A DNA stretch of 64,000 nt from Planctomycetota bacterium (GTDB lineage Bacteria > Planctomycetota > OFTM77), in contig JAJDCO010000105.1 of the NCBI GenBank assembly GCA_029260795.1, positions 62,001-126,000 of the forward strand, given 5' to 3'. The notes beneath the pieces were generated by a model. That model worked only from the letters and a program-made list of their open reading frames with translations. It had not been told where the DNA came from and ran no database searches. Below are positions 32,956-41,141 of the stretch, piece after piece. The position numbers and the translations under genes were made by a program. The number at the start of each line of letters is the position of its first letter. Position 1 is the stretch's first letter.

Positions 32956-35900
32956 TCAATCGGGATCGCCACTGAGCACCCAGCCCGCCCAATCGCGTGT
33001 GCGGTAGGCGGGCCGCCCGGATTCGTCGACCCGATCACGCAATGAGCGCTTCGCGTTCCAGAGAGCCTCGGCCTTCGAGTCACCTTCGATCCACAGGCGG
33101 CGGTAGAGCTCGCTCATGAGGACTTGCGTCGGCTCGTCGGGGACCTTCCAGAGCGAGGTGATCGCGGTGCGAGCGCCCGCGGCGTGCAAGGACTGCTGCA
33201 GCGAGGCGATTCGCTGGCTCTCGAGCTGCTGACCCACGTTCGACTCACAGGCGGACAGAACGGCGAGCTCACAGGCCGTGAGATCGAGAGCGCGCAGCTC
33301 CTCGCCCGTCATCACGCCCCAAACCCGCCCGTAGGAGTCGGGAGCTCCATTGGCTCCCGCGAAGGCGATCCCGCAGAGCAACGCCGGCGCGAGCCCCTGG
33401 ACTTGGTCGCGCAGAGAGGTAGAAGACTCGAGGCCGAGGACTTCGTCCACGGTACGCCGCGCGTCGGGCCGAGAGATGCCTTCGGGTGCATACCAGGTGT
33501 GAGTCGCCAAGTGGATGAAGCGAGCCGAGGGGGCGAGGGTCTCGAACGAGCTTCGGTCGGCGTCACTTCCCAAGAGCAGGTGCTGCACGGCATCGGGAAA
33601 CGCCTCTCGGAACGCGGCCCCGATGGCCAGGGTCTCGTTCTCAGTGGCGCCGAGCGTCGGAAAGGACCCTGTCGAAGTCGACGCCGACCCGCTGCGCAAG
33701 AGAGCCACCGCCGCTCCCCCCTCGGAGCGGGGCTTGACTGGCGAGGTCGCCGCCGAGAGGTCGTACGCGATGCCACCCATGGCGAGTAAGGACGGTGTCG
33801 ATCGAAAGGGCGCGCGATCGAGCGTGAGCTCGGAGAGGCTGCTGAGGTGGACCACCTCGAGTTGGTCGCCGAGCACGGTGTCGCCCAAAGGCAAGGCGTC
33901 GATCGGAACGCCATGCAGAGAGCCCGCGGACACGATCCACAGCCGTTTCGCTTCTCCGAGCTCGGGTCGAAGTGGATCCAGCACTCGTTGGCGAAGCGAC
34001 TCGCCCAGGAGCTCGGCCATCGGGCTCCCCGACGGGTCGGCGAGAGCTGCTCGCCAGCTCGTGATCAGCGAGTCGATCGACTCGGCGGGCCCCAGCTCCA
34101 GACGCTTCAAGGGCTGTCCCGGACGGACCACCCAAGCGAGGTATCGCGGCTTCTCATCCAGTCGCTCGCCTTCGATCTCGACCTGGTATGGGGAGTAGCG
34201 CCAGAACGCGATGCCGGCCTCCGCAGGTCCCATTCGCGCCGCGATGGCCTCCACCTCGGGCTGGGGGCGCCAGGTGGCCGGCCCGACCGAAGTCGTAGTC
34301 GAGACGCGGTCGACGAGCTCCCGCTCGAGGCGGTCTCGCTCGCGGAGCGCGCGAGCAAACTCACCGGACTCGGCGCTTTCCGCCGAGCTCGCGAGTCGGG
34401 AGACCTCGCGCGAGGCGATCTGGATGCTCTTCAGGAGCTGGGCGGCGCTCTCGTCGGACCGCAGGGCACGGGCGAGCCGAGCGGCCGTATTGGGACCGCT
34501 TCGAATCGTCTCCGCCATCGAGAAGACCTCGCGCTCCGTCTCCTCATGACCGGAGTCACGGTCCCCGACCTGGGAGAGCGTGAGGGCTACGCGGATCTCG
34601 TTTCCGAGCGCCTGGCCCAGCAAATCGAGCTCGCGCTCCGACCGGCCTCCGAACCTTTCGGCGGCGGCTCGAATCGAGCGCGCCAAGAGCCGGACATGCT
34701 CGCGGCCGCTCTCGATCTCTCCCAGCTCGAAGAGATTGACCGCCAAGGCCATCTCTGCCCACTGGCGTGAGCTGCTGTCGAAGGCTCGTCGGTTGCGATA
34801 GACCGCGAGCACGGTCTCCTGAAGCTCTCGCGCCCTCTGTCGCTCTCCGAGACTTTGGAGGCTGAGCGATAGGTTGAGGCGGGCCAATTGAATCTCGGGA
34901 TGATCGGGAGTGAGCGTGGCCAGCTGCTTCTTCAGGACGTCCTCTTGGATCATCCGGGCGGTGGTCGTGTCCCCGAGACCCTTGAGGGTCGCGGCGAGGT
35001 TCAAGCGGGCGAGGAGAAGCGAGGGGTGTTCGGCGGGATATATGCGCTCGTAGACCTTCACGACGCGCTCCTCGAGGGAGAGAGCGACGTCGAACTCACC
35101 CGACCGCTTCAGGTTGGCCGCCAGGTTGAGCCGGGCGGTCTGGAGATCCGGGCTCTCCTCCGGCTGGGTGGCCGAGAACACGGCCAGGGCTTCCTCCAAG
35201 AGTCCGCGCGCGCTTCGCTCGTCACCCATGAGTGTGAGCGCGGTGGCGAGGTTCGCCCGGGCGCGGATCAGCTCGGGGTGATCGTTCGGAAGGATCGACT
35301 CCAACTGTTCGACGACCCGCTCGAGAAGCGCGCGGGCCTCCTGGAGGCTTCCGAGGAGAGCCAACATGCCGCCGAGTCCGGACTGGGCATTCAGGAGGGA
35401 GAGGTCATTCTCGGGGCGGTGCTGAGCGTGGGCCACGATGGCGTCACGGATTCGATCGTGGGCCTCTCGAATACGGCCGTGGTCGTAATCGATCGCGGCG
35501 ATCTGGAGAGCGATCGACAGTATGGGCTCCGAGTTTCGAGGCAGCACGCGCGTTTGGTACTGGAAGAACTCGAGGAACGCTTCGCGAGCCGTTCCGAGGT
35601 CGCCCAGCGCTTTCAGCTCCCAGGCAAAGTTCTCGAGTTGGAGATGGACCATGAGGCTGTTGTTCGGCCCGGCCAGCTCCCGCAAAGCCTCGAACCCCTC
35701 CCGCAGCCTCGCGCGTGCCGCGTCGGCGTCTCCGGCAGCGACGAGCTGTCGTGCCTCGATCTGCACTTGGCCGGCCGCAGCGGCGGCCGCGTTCGTCGCC
35801 TCGGTTTCGATCGACTCGACGATCCGTACCGAGGCCGAGCCCACCGCGTCGGGAGGCTTGGCGTTCACCGTGATGATGAGCTCTCCCCCGCTTTGGATGG

Positions 35901-36231
35901 CGATCAGCATCTCGGGATTGCCCGCGCCGCTACCGTCGTCATCCTCGAAGTGACGCTGGGGTGGATCCGTCGGCACGAAACGTCCCTGCGAGCCCTCGGG
36001 CAGATCGACCTGGAGCATCAGATCCAGGGGGTCGGACTCCGCATGAATCGAGACGAAAGTCCACGGTGAGGTGAGTTCGTAGCGAAAGGTGCGTGAAGGG
36101 CCGAACCCCTCGCGCTTCGGGTCTGCGGCCGTGAGCTCGAAGGCGTGCCGTTCCTGAGATTCGAGGCGGTCCTGAGGCAAACCGCAAAGGTTGACGGCGA
36201 GCAGGAGAAAGATCACGAGAGCGGGCTCCAC
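32956..36231 (-). CDS. Exported TPR-CHAT caspase-like protein (paralogue 1)
   Basis: About 1091 aa. An N-terminal hydrophobic segment (ALVIFLLLAVNLCG) indicates export. A beta-sandwich of about 110 residues ('FVSIHAESDPLDLMLQVDLP') follows, then about 12 TPR/NB-ARC-type repeats ('DHPELIRARANLATALTLMGD'). The CHAT protease domain occupies roughly 740-1091: the catalytic His is in 'RFIHLATHTWYAP' (His911) and the catalytic Cys in 'ELAVLSACESNVGQQ' (Cys995). Both are present, so it should be an active caspase-fold cysteine protease. 'TSLWKVPDEPT' and the C-terminal 'RDWAGWVLSGDPD' are typical. GTG 36231 has GGGGAAG upstream; TTG 36261 and GTG 36216 are alternatives. First gene of an operon with the ThuA protein and LRR-like lipoprotein. 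An extracytoplasmic CHAT is unusual. Confidence 0.88.
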   Translation of the reverse strand: MEPALVIFLLLAVNLCGLPQDRLESQERHAFELTAADPKREGFGPSRTFRYELTSPWTFVSIHAESDPLDLMLQVDLPEGSQGRFVPTDPPQRHFEDDDGSGAGNPEMLIAIQSGGELIITVNAKPPDAVGSASVRIVESIETEATNAAAAAAGQVQIEARQLVAAGDADAARARLREGFEALRELAGPNNSLMVHLQLENFAWELKALGDLGTAREAFLEFFQYQTRVLPRNSEPILSIALQIAAIDYDHGRIREAHDRIRDAIVAHAQHRPENDLSLLNAQSGLGGMLALLGSLQEARALLERVVEQLESILPNDHPELIRARANLATALTLMGDERSARGLLEEALAVFSATQPEESPDLQTARLNLAANLKRSGEFDVALSLEERVVKVYERIYPAEHPSLLLARLNLAATLKGLGDTTTARMIQEDVLKKQLATLTPDHPEIQLARLNLSLSLQSLGERQRARELQETVLAVYRNRRAFDSSSRQWAEMALAVNLFELGEIESGREHVRLLARSIRAAAERFGGRSERELDLLGQALGNEIRVALTLSQVGDRDSGHEETEREVFSMAETIRSGPNTAARLARALRSDESAAQLLKSIQIASREVSRLASSAESAESGEFARALRERDRLERELVDRVSTTTSVGPATWRPQPEVEAIAARMGPAEAGIAFWRYSPYQVEIEGERLDEKPRYLAWVVRPGQPLKRLELGPAESIDSLITSWRAALADPSGSPMAELLGESLRQRVLDPLRPELGEAKRLWIVSAGSLHGVPIDALPLGDTVLGDQLEVVHLSSLSELTLDRAPFRSTPSLLAMGGIAYDLSAATSPVKPRSEGGAAVALLRSGSASTSTGSFPTLGATENETLAIGAAFREAFPDAVQHLLLGSDADRSSFETLAPSARFIHLATHTWYAPEGISRPDARRTVDEVLGLESSTSLRDQVQGLAPALLCGIAFAGANGAPDSYGRVWGVMTGEELRALDLTACELAVLSACESNVGQQLESQRIASLQQSLHAAGARTAITSLWKVPDEPTQVLMSELYRRLWIEGDSKAEALWNAKRSLRDRVDESGRPAYRTRDWAGWVLSGDPD

Positions 36232-36334
36232 GGAGGCTTCCCCAAACCTGCGCCCATTCAATCATCCGGCGGGACCCCGTGAAAGGTGCAGGGCTGCGCC
36301 GCGCCCATCTCGGTTGCGGAGCTGTCTCCCGTGC

Positions 36335-37708
36335 TCAGCGAGCGGGAATCGTCGTGATGTCGACGGCGTCGAACGGGGCGAGGCGCTCGCGGAGGAAATC
36401 GAGGTACTCCTCCTTGGCGGCTTCGGTGTGGGCCTCGACGCGCAGCGTGAGATTCGCCGTCGTGTTGGACGCGCGGACCAAGGCCCAGCCTTCGGGAAAG
36501 GCGATGCGAATGCCGTCGAGTGTCTCGATCTGATGATCCGCTTCCAGCTCGTCTCGGAGTGTCGCGATCACGGCATTCTTCTGCTCGTCGGCACACGGCA
36601 CCTTGATCTCGGGGGTCGCGAAGGTGACGGGGAAGTCCGCGAACATCGTCGAGAGCGGGACCTGCGCGTCGGACACGATCTGGAGCACCTTCAAGCCGGC
36701 GTACAGACCGTCGTCGATCAGGTAGTACTCCTTGCCGAACACGATGTGCCCGGAGAGCTCGCCACCGATCAACGCCTCGTGCTGCTCGACGTTTCGCTTG
36801 AGGATCGAGTGACCGGTGCGACCCATGACGGCGCGACCGCCATGAGCCACGACGTCCTGCGCCACGAAGTCGGTGCACTTGACGTCGTAGATCACCGTTC
36901 CCCCGGGGTGGTCCTTCAGGAGCTGGCGAGCGAAGAGGGTGAGGATCCAGTCGGCGCTGATCTTGCGGCCCGTCTCGTCGATGACGCCGACGCGGTCGCC
37001 GTCACCGTCGAAGCCCAAGCCGAGCACGGCTCCCTCTCGCGTCACCGTCTCCATGAGTGTCTTCATGTAGGCCGGCACCTCGGGGTCGGGCAGATGATTC
37101 GGAAACGCGCCATCGGGCTCACAAAAGAGCGGCAGGACCTCGCAGCCGAGTGCTTCGAGCACCGGCACGACGTGAGGGCCAGCTGCGCCGTTTCCGGCAT
37201 CGACCGCGACCTTCAAGCCCGGGCGCAGATGGAAGCGCGACTGAACGTCGGTGTGATACTCGGCGGCCAAGTCGCGCGTCTCGAAGGTGCCGGCGCCGGT
37301 CTCGAAGTCCTCGCGCTCGATCAGCTCGCGCACGGCTTGGATCGCATCGGCCGGAATCGCGAGCGGTCCTTCACAGGCCTTGAGCCCGTTGTACTCGATG
37401 GGATTGTGGCTACCCGTCACCATCACGCCACCGTCGCGCTGCGTGTGCAGAATCGACCAGTAGAGGATGGGCGTCGTGACGCTGCCGATCATCAGCACGT
37501 CGCAGCCGGTCGCTTGGAGACCGCGGGCCAGAGCGGCCGCGAAGTCCGGCGAGCTCTCCCGCACGTCGTGACCGACGCAGGTCGTTCGGCGGTCTCGGCG
37601 GCGGAGCCAGGTCCCGAATCCGCGCCCGATGCGCTCGACGACCTCTTCGGTCAGATCGCTCCCGACCAGGCCCCGGATGTCGTACTCGCGAAAGATGAGC
37701 GGGTTCAT
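36335..37708 (-). CDS. Phosphomannomutase/phosphoglucomutase
   Basis: A 457-aa alpha-D-phosphohexomutase. 'IFREYDIRG' opens domain 1. The catalytic phosphoserine is Ser100 in VTGSHNP, the Mg-binding loop is DGDGDR (Asp234, 236, 238), the sugar-specificity loop is 'GGELSGHIVFGKEYYLIDDG', and the phosphate-binding loop is 'GWALVRASNT'. The Gly-Glu-Leu/Met-Ser-Gly-His sugar loop fits the PMM/PGM group (ManB/AlgC-like) rather than glucosamine mutase. It interconverts hexose 1- and 6-phosphates for exopolysaccharide, LPS or glycogen precursors. GAGG precedes ATG 37708. It lies 103 bases upstream of the CHAT gene start on the same strand and is divergent from the nucleoside operon. Confidence 0.94.
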   Translation of the reverse strand: MNPLIFREYDIRGLVGSDLTEEVVERIGRGFGTWLRRRDRRTTCVGHDVRESSPDFAAALARGLQATGCDVLMIGSVTTPILYWSILHTQRDGGVMVTGSHNPIEYNGLKACEGPLAIPADAIQAVRELIEREDFETGAGTFETRDLAAEYHTDVQSRFHLRPGLKVAVDAGNGAAGPHVVPVLEALGCEVLPLFCEPDGAFPNHLPDPEVPAYMKTLMETVTREGAVLGLGFDGDGDRVGVIDETGRKISADWILTLFARQLLKDHPGGTVIYDVKCTDFVAQDVVAHGGRAVMGRTGHSILKRNVEQHEALIGGELSGHIVFGKEYYLIDDGLYAGLKVLQIVSDAQVPLSTMFADFPVTFATPEIKVPCADEQKNAVIATLRDELEADHQIETLDGIRIAFPEGWALVRASNTTANLTLRVEAHTEAAKEEYLDFLRERLAPFDAVDITTIPAR

Positions 37709-37845
37709 CGGTGGGCCTCGGATGGCGCGGTTGAGTCGAGTGCAGTTTTTGGTACGTTTCCAGGCCAACTCCGGCCGGCCAGAAGGGCGGGCAGGATAGC
37801 AGACCGTCAAAGGCGCTGACAAGAAAGTCGGCCAGGAAGGCTCTG

Positions 37846-39525
37846 ATGCGCTGGTTAGGCATCGTTCTCCTGCTCGCGGGAGGGCTGACGGCAGCCCCGA
37901 GCCCCGAGCAAACGCCCGACGAGCAGGCGGCCCCGCTGATCACGACCGCCGAGCGCTACGAAAGCCTCGGGCAGCTGACCGAGGCCACTCGTCAGCTCCA
38001 GCAGGCCGCGGCGCTGATTCCGGGTGAAGCGCGCGTTTGGGAAGGCCTGCGCCGCGTCTCGGTGGCGGCCGGAGAGCGGGAGCCCCTCATCGAGGCGCTC
38101 GATCACCTCACTCGCCTCTACTTGAGCGAACCCGCCACGACCGGTCTCGGCAAGCAGCGTTTGGGCGAGCTGCAGCTTCTGTCTCCCGAGCACCCGACGG
38201 TTCAGGAGAACGCGGGGCTGCTCGAGTCCAAGGAGGGCCGCGAGAGCCCGGGCTGGCTGCGGGCCATGAGCGCCGTCGGAATCTTCGTGATCCTGGGCAT
38301 CGCCTGGCTGCTCTCGAACAATCGTCGCCGCGTCGCCTGGCGCGTCGTCGCGTGGGGTTTGGGGCTGCAGCTCACCTTCGCGTTGCTGATCCTCAAGACA
38401 CCCGTCGGTCGGATCGTGTTCGACGAGCTCAAGACGATCATCACGAAGATCTTGGGCTTCACCGACGAGGGGGCTCACTTCATCTTCGGCAAGCTCTACG
38501 AGACGATCCCGCTCGCCGGCACACAAGGGACGCTCGCGATGCGGAACACCGAGTCCGGCGACATCGTGTCGGTGGGTGTCGTGTTCGCGATCCATGTGAT
38601 CCCGACGATCATCTTCTTCTCGTCGTTGATGGCCGTGCTGTATCACCTCGGCATCATGCAGCGGCTAGTGCGCGGCGTGGCTTGGCTGATGACGCGCACG
38701 ATGCGGACCTCGGGATCCGAGAGCCTGTCGGCGGCCGCCAACATCTTCGTCGGTCAGACCGAGGCGCCCCTGGTCGTGCGGCCGTACATCGGCTCGATGA
38801 CGCGCTCGGAGATCATGGCCATCATGTGCGGCGGCTTCGCCACGGTGGCTGGTGGTGTCTTGGCCGCCTACGTGCGGTTCGGTGTGGATCCCGGACACCT
38901 GATGGCTGCCAGCGCCATGAGCGCGCCGGCCGCGTTGATGATCGCGAAGATCCTCTACCCGGAGACCGAGGAGTCGCCCACGATGGGCCGGGTCAAGATG
39001 AACGTGCAGAAGGAGTCGAGCAACCTGATCGACGCCGCGGCCAGCGGCGCGGCCAGCGGCCTGAAGCTGGCCCTGAACGTGCTCGCCATGATCCTCGCCT
39101 TCATCGCGCTGCTCGCCATGATCAACTGGCTGCTCGGGCTCGTCGGCGGGCTCTTCAACCTGCCGATCTCGATCGGCGGAATCTTCGGCTATGTCTTCGC
39201 GCCTCTCGCTTTCTTCATGGGTGTCGATCCGTCGGACATCTTGCCGTTCGGCAACTTGCTTGGCACCAAGATCGCCGTCAACGAGTTCGTCGCCTACATC
39301 CAGCTCTCCGAGCTCAAAGGAACGATCAGCGAGCGGTCTTACACCATCGCGACCTACGCTTTGTGCGGCTTCGCGAACTTCGGCTCCATCGCTATCCAGA
39401 TCGGGGGCATCTCGGGGATCGCTCCCGAGCGGCGCTCCGACCTCGCGGCTCTCGGGCTCAAGGCGATGTTCGGGGGGGCCCTGGCCTCCTTCCTCACCGC
39501 CACCATTGCCGGGCTTCTCCTTTGA
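37846..39525 (+). CDS. CNT-family nucleoside transporter with TPR-like N-terminal extension
   Basis: A 559-aa membrane protein. A signal peptide (MRWLGIVLLLAGGLTAAP) precedes an extracytoplasmic helical region of about 110 residues ('YESLGQLTEATRQLQQAAALIPGEARVW'), which resembles one to two TPR units. The rest (about residues 145-559) is a concentrative nucleoside transporter: 'FFSSLMAVLYHLGIMQ', the signature 'GQTEAPLVVRPYI', 'MCGGFATVAGGVLAAYV', and the C-terminal 'GFANFGSIAIQIGGISGIAPERR'. It takes up nucleosides with Na+ or H+. The stop codon overlaps the TTG start of the purine nucleoside phosphorylase gene, so transport and phosphorolysis are co-produced. The N-terminal extension is not part of standard NupC proteins. 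Confidence 0.92.
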   Translation: MRWLGIVLLLAGGLTAAPSPEQTPDEQAAPLITTAERYESLGQLTEATRQLQQAAALIPGEARVWEGLRRVSVAAGEREPLIEALDHLTRLYLSEPATTGLGKQRLGELQLLSPEHPTVQENAGLLESKEGRESPGWLRAMSAVGIFVILGIAWLLSNNRRRVAWRVVAWGLGLQLTFALLILKTPVGRIVFDELKTIITKILGFTDEGAHFIFGKLYETIPLAGTQGTLAMRNTESGDIVSVGVVFAIHVIPTIIFFSSLMAVLYHLGIMQRLVRGVAWLMTRTMRTSGSESLSAAANIFVGQTEAPLVVRPYIGSMTRSEIMAIMCGGFATVAGGVLAAYVRFGVDPGHLMAASAMSAPAALMIAKILYPETEESPTMGRVKMNVQKESSNLIDAAASGAASGLKLALNVLAMILAFIALLAMINWLLGLVGGLFNLPISIGGIFGYVFAPLAFFMGVDPSDILPFGNLLGTKIAVNEFVAYIQLSELKGTISERSYTIATYALCGFANFGSIAIQIGGISGIAPERRSDLAALGLKAMFGGALASFLTATIAGLLL

Positions 39526-40349
39526 AAGAGCTCACGCTTTACGATCGCGCGGAAGCCTCGGCCGAGTTCCTGCGGGAGCGCGGATTCGGGCCGGTTCCCG
39601 CGGGGCTCACTCTGGGCTCGGGGCTTGGAGCCGTGCTCGATGGGCTGCAAGAAGAGCAGTCCGTGGCGACCTCCGACATCCCGCACTTCCCGCGCTCCAC
39701 GGTTGCCGGGCACTCGGGGCGCTTGGTCCAGGGGGAGATGGCGGGACGTCGAGTCATCGTCGTGCAAGGGCGCGTGCACGGCTACGAGGGATACGAGCTG
39801 GCGCAGGTCGTCCACTACGTGCGGACGTTGTCCTGCCTGGGTGTGCAGCGATTGATCCTGACCTGTGCCGCGGGCGGTATCGTGCCCGAGCTTCGACCGG
39901 GCCAGCTCTGCCTGATCGAGGATCATCTGAACCTGATGGGATCGTCGCCACTCCGCGGTCCCCACGACGAGCGCCTCGGCGCGCGCTTCGTCGATCTCAC
40001 CGAAGCATACGACGGCTCGCTGGGCAGGACGGCGGCGGCTTGTGCTGCCGACCTCGGCATCGAGCTCGGGAGCGGCGTCTACGCCGGGCTTCCCGGCCCC
40101 CAGTACGAGACGCCCGCCGAGGTGCGAATGCTGCGAGGCCTCGGTGCGGCCTTGGTCGGCATGTCGACCGTCCCGGAAGCGATCGCGGCGCGCCAGCTCG
40201 GCCTCCCGGTCCTGGGCCTCGCGCTGGTGAGCAACGCGGCGGCCGGGTTGTCCGGCGAGCCCTTGAGCCATGAGGAGGTGCTGGAGGCGGGGCGAGTGGC
40301 GGCGTCCGACTTGCGCCGACTCCTCGAGGCCGTCGTCGCGACATTCTGA
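39522..40349 (+). CDS. punA: Purine nucleoside phosphorylase (trimeric, PNP type I)
   Basis: A 275-aa enzyme cleaving purine nucleosides with phosphate to base plus (deoxy)ribose 1-phosphate. Motifs: 'LTLGSGLGAV' (phosphate loop), 'STVAGHSGRLVQG', 'VQGRVHGYEGY', 'LTCAAGGI', 'AGLPGPQYETPAEVRMLRGL' and 'GMSTVPEAIAARQLGLPVLG' with the purine-site Asn in 'VSNAAAGL'. I place the start at TTG 39522, which overlaps the transporter's TGA (TTGA). No ATG or GTG start fits upstream of the conserved phosphate loop. The resulting length matches the low-molecular-mass PNP family. It is the second gene of the nucleoside-salvage operon. Confidence 0.92.
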   Translation: MKELTLYDRAEASAEFLRERGFGPVPAGLTLGSGLGAVLDGLQEEQSVATSDIPHFPRSTVAGHSGRLVQGEMAGRRVIVVQGRVHGYEGYELAQVVHYVRTLSCLGVQRLILTCAAGGIVPELRPGQLCLIEDHLNLMGSSPLRGPHDERLGARFVDLTEAYDGSLGRTAAACAADLGIELGSGVYAGLPGPQYETPAEVRMLRGLGAALVGMSTVPEAIAARQLGLPVLGLALVSNAAAGLSGEPLSHEEVLEAGRVAASDLRRLLEAVVATF

Positions 40350-40366
40350 CGAGAGGGCAGTGGATC

Positions 40367-40795
40367 ATGGACGAGGCTCAGCTGGTTCGAGAAGCGATCG
40401 CGGTCGCCCAGAGAGCCTACGCCCCCTACTCGCGATACCTCGTGGGTGCTGCTTTGCTGGCCAAGGATGGCCGGCTGTTCGTGGGCTGCAATGTCGAGAA
40501 TGCTTCCTATGGCTTGACGGTCTGCGCCGAGCGCAACGCGATCTTCCACGCGGTGGCCGAAGGCTGTCGGCAGTTCGATCGTCTCGCGGTCGTCACATCG
40601 GACGGGGGCAGCCCCTGCGGGGCCTGTCGGCAAGTCTTGCACGAGCTGGGTCCGATGGACGTCGTCATCGCTAAGCTGGACGGGACGATCTCGCTTCGGA
40701 CGTCGACCGACGAGCTGCTTCCGAACGCCTTCACTTTCGAGACGGGGCGTCGCCCAGGCGAAGATTCGGACGGCTCTGAAAGCAGGCGACCCTGA
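40367..40795 (+). CDS. cdd: Cytidine deaminase
   Basis: A 142-aa zinc-dependent deaminase converting cytidine and deoxycytidine to uridine forms. 'AYAPYSRYLVGAALL' and 'GCNVENASYGLTVCAERNA' give the first Zn Cys53 and catalytic Glu55. 'GSPCGACRQVL' gives Zn ligands Cys84 and Cys87. The size and the Cys/Cys/Cys ligand set are those of tetrameric CDAs. The last 20 residues are a non-conserved polar tail. It follows punA by 17 bases, with GAGAGGG upstream of ATG 40367, completing transporter-PNP-CDA. Confidence 0.95.
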   Translation: MDEAQLVREAIAVAQRAYAPYSRYLVGAALLAKDGRLFVGCNVENASYGLTVCAERNAIFHAVAEGCRQFDRLAVVTSDGGSPCGACRQVLHELGPMDVVIAKLDGTISLRTSTDELLPNAFTFETGRRPGEDSDGSESRRP

Positions 40796-40874
40796 ATCCA
40801 CTGCCGACCGAGCACGAATTTGAATGCTCGAGCGCGGTGTGTTTCTTGAACGGCCATTGCACAACGAGGACACC

Positions 40875-41036
40875 ATGGACCTCATCCGGATCATCTTCGC
40901 CATCATCCTGCCGCCGGTGGGTGTCTTCCTTCAGGTCGGCCTCGGCAAGCACTTCTGGCTGAACATCCTACTGACGATCCTCGGCTACATCCCGGGCATC
41001 GTGCACGCCGTATGGATCATCGCCAAGAAGCCGTGA
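40875..41036 (+). CDS. Pmp3/YqaE-family small membrane protein
   Basis: A 53-aa hydrophobic peptide with two membrane helices. It shows the Pmp3 signature: 'IRIIFAIILPPVGVFLQVGLGKHFWLN', here read in two parts with 'ILPPVGVFLQVG' diagnostic, and 'LTILGYIPGIVHAVWII'. The family is linked to membrane potential and salt or cold stress. ATG 40875 has ACGAGGA upstream; a longer reading from 40824 would spoil the N-terminus. It may be read through from the cdd operon, being 79 bases downstream. Confidence 0.9.
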   Translation: MDLIRIIFAIILPPVGVFLQVGLGKHFWLNILLTILGYIPGIVHAVWIIAKKP

Positions 41037-41141
41037 GTCTTCGGTTCGACGCTCGATCGGGTCTTGATCTGCCGCCCGTCGTTCCTCGGGGCTGGGTGTT
41101 GGCAGCTGGCGTGCGCTGGTCGAAAGCTGAGGCCGTTTCGT

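Noticed and set aside
30164..33007. 947-codon plus-strand open frame opposite the ThuA gene
   Set aside because: Composition mirrors codon bias of the antisense gene; no start site, no motif, while the minus-strand frame has a signal peptide and recognisable domains.
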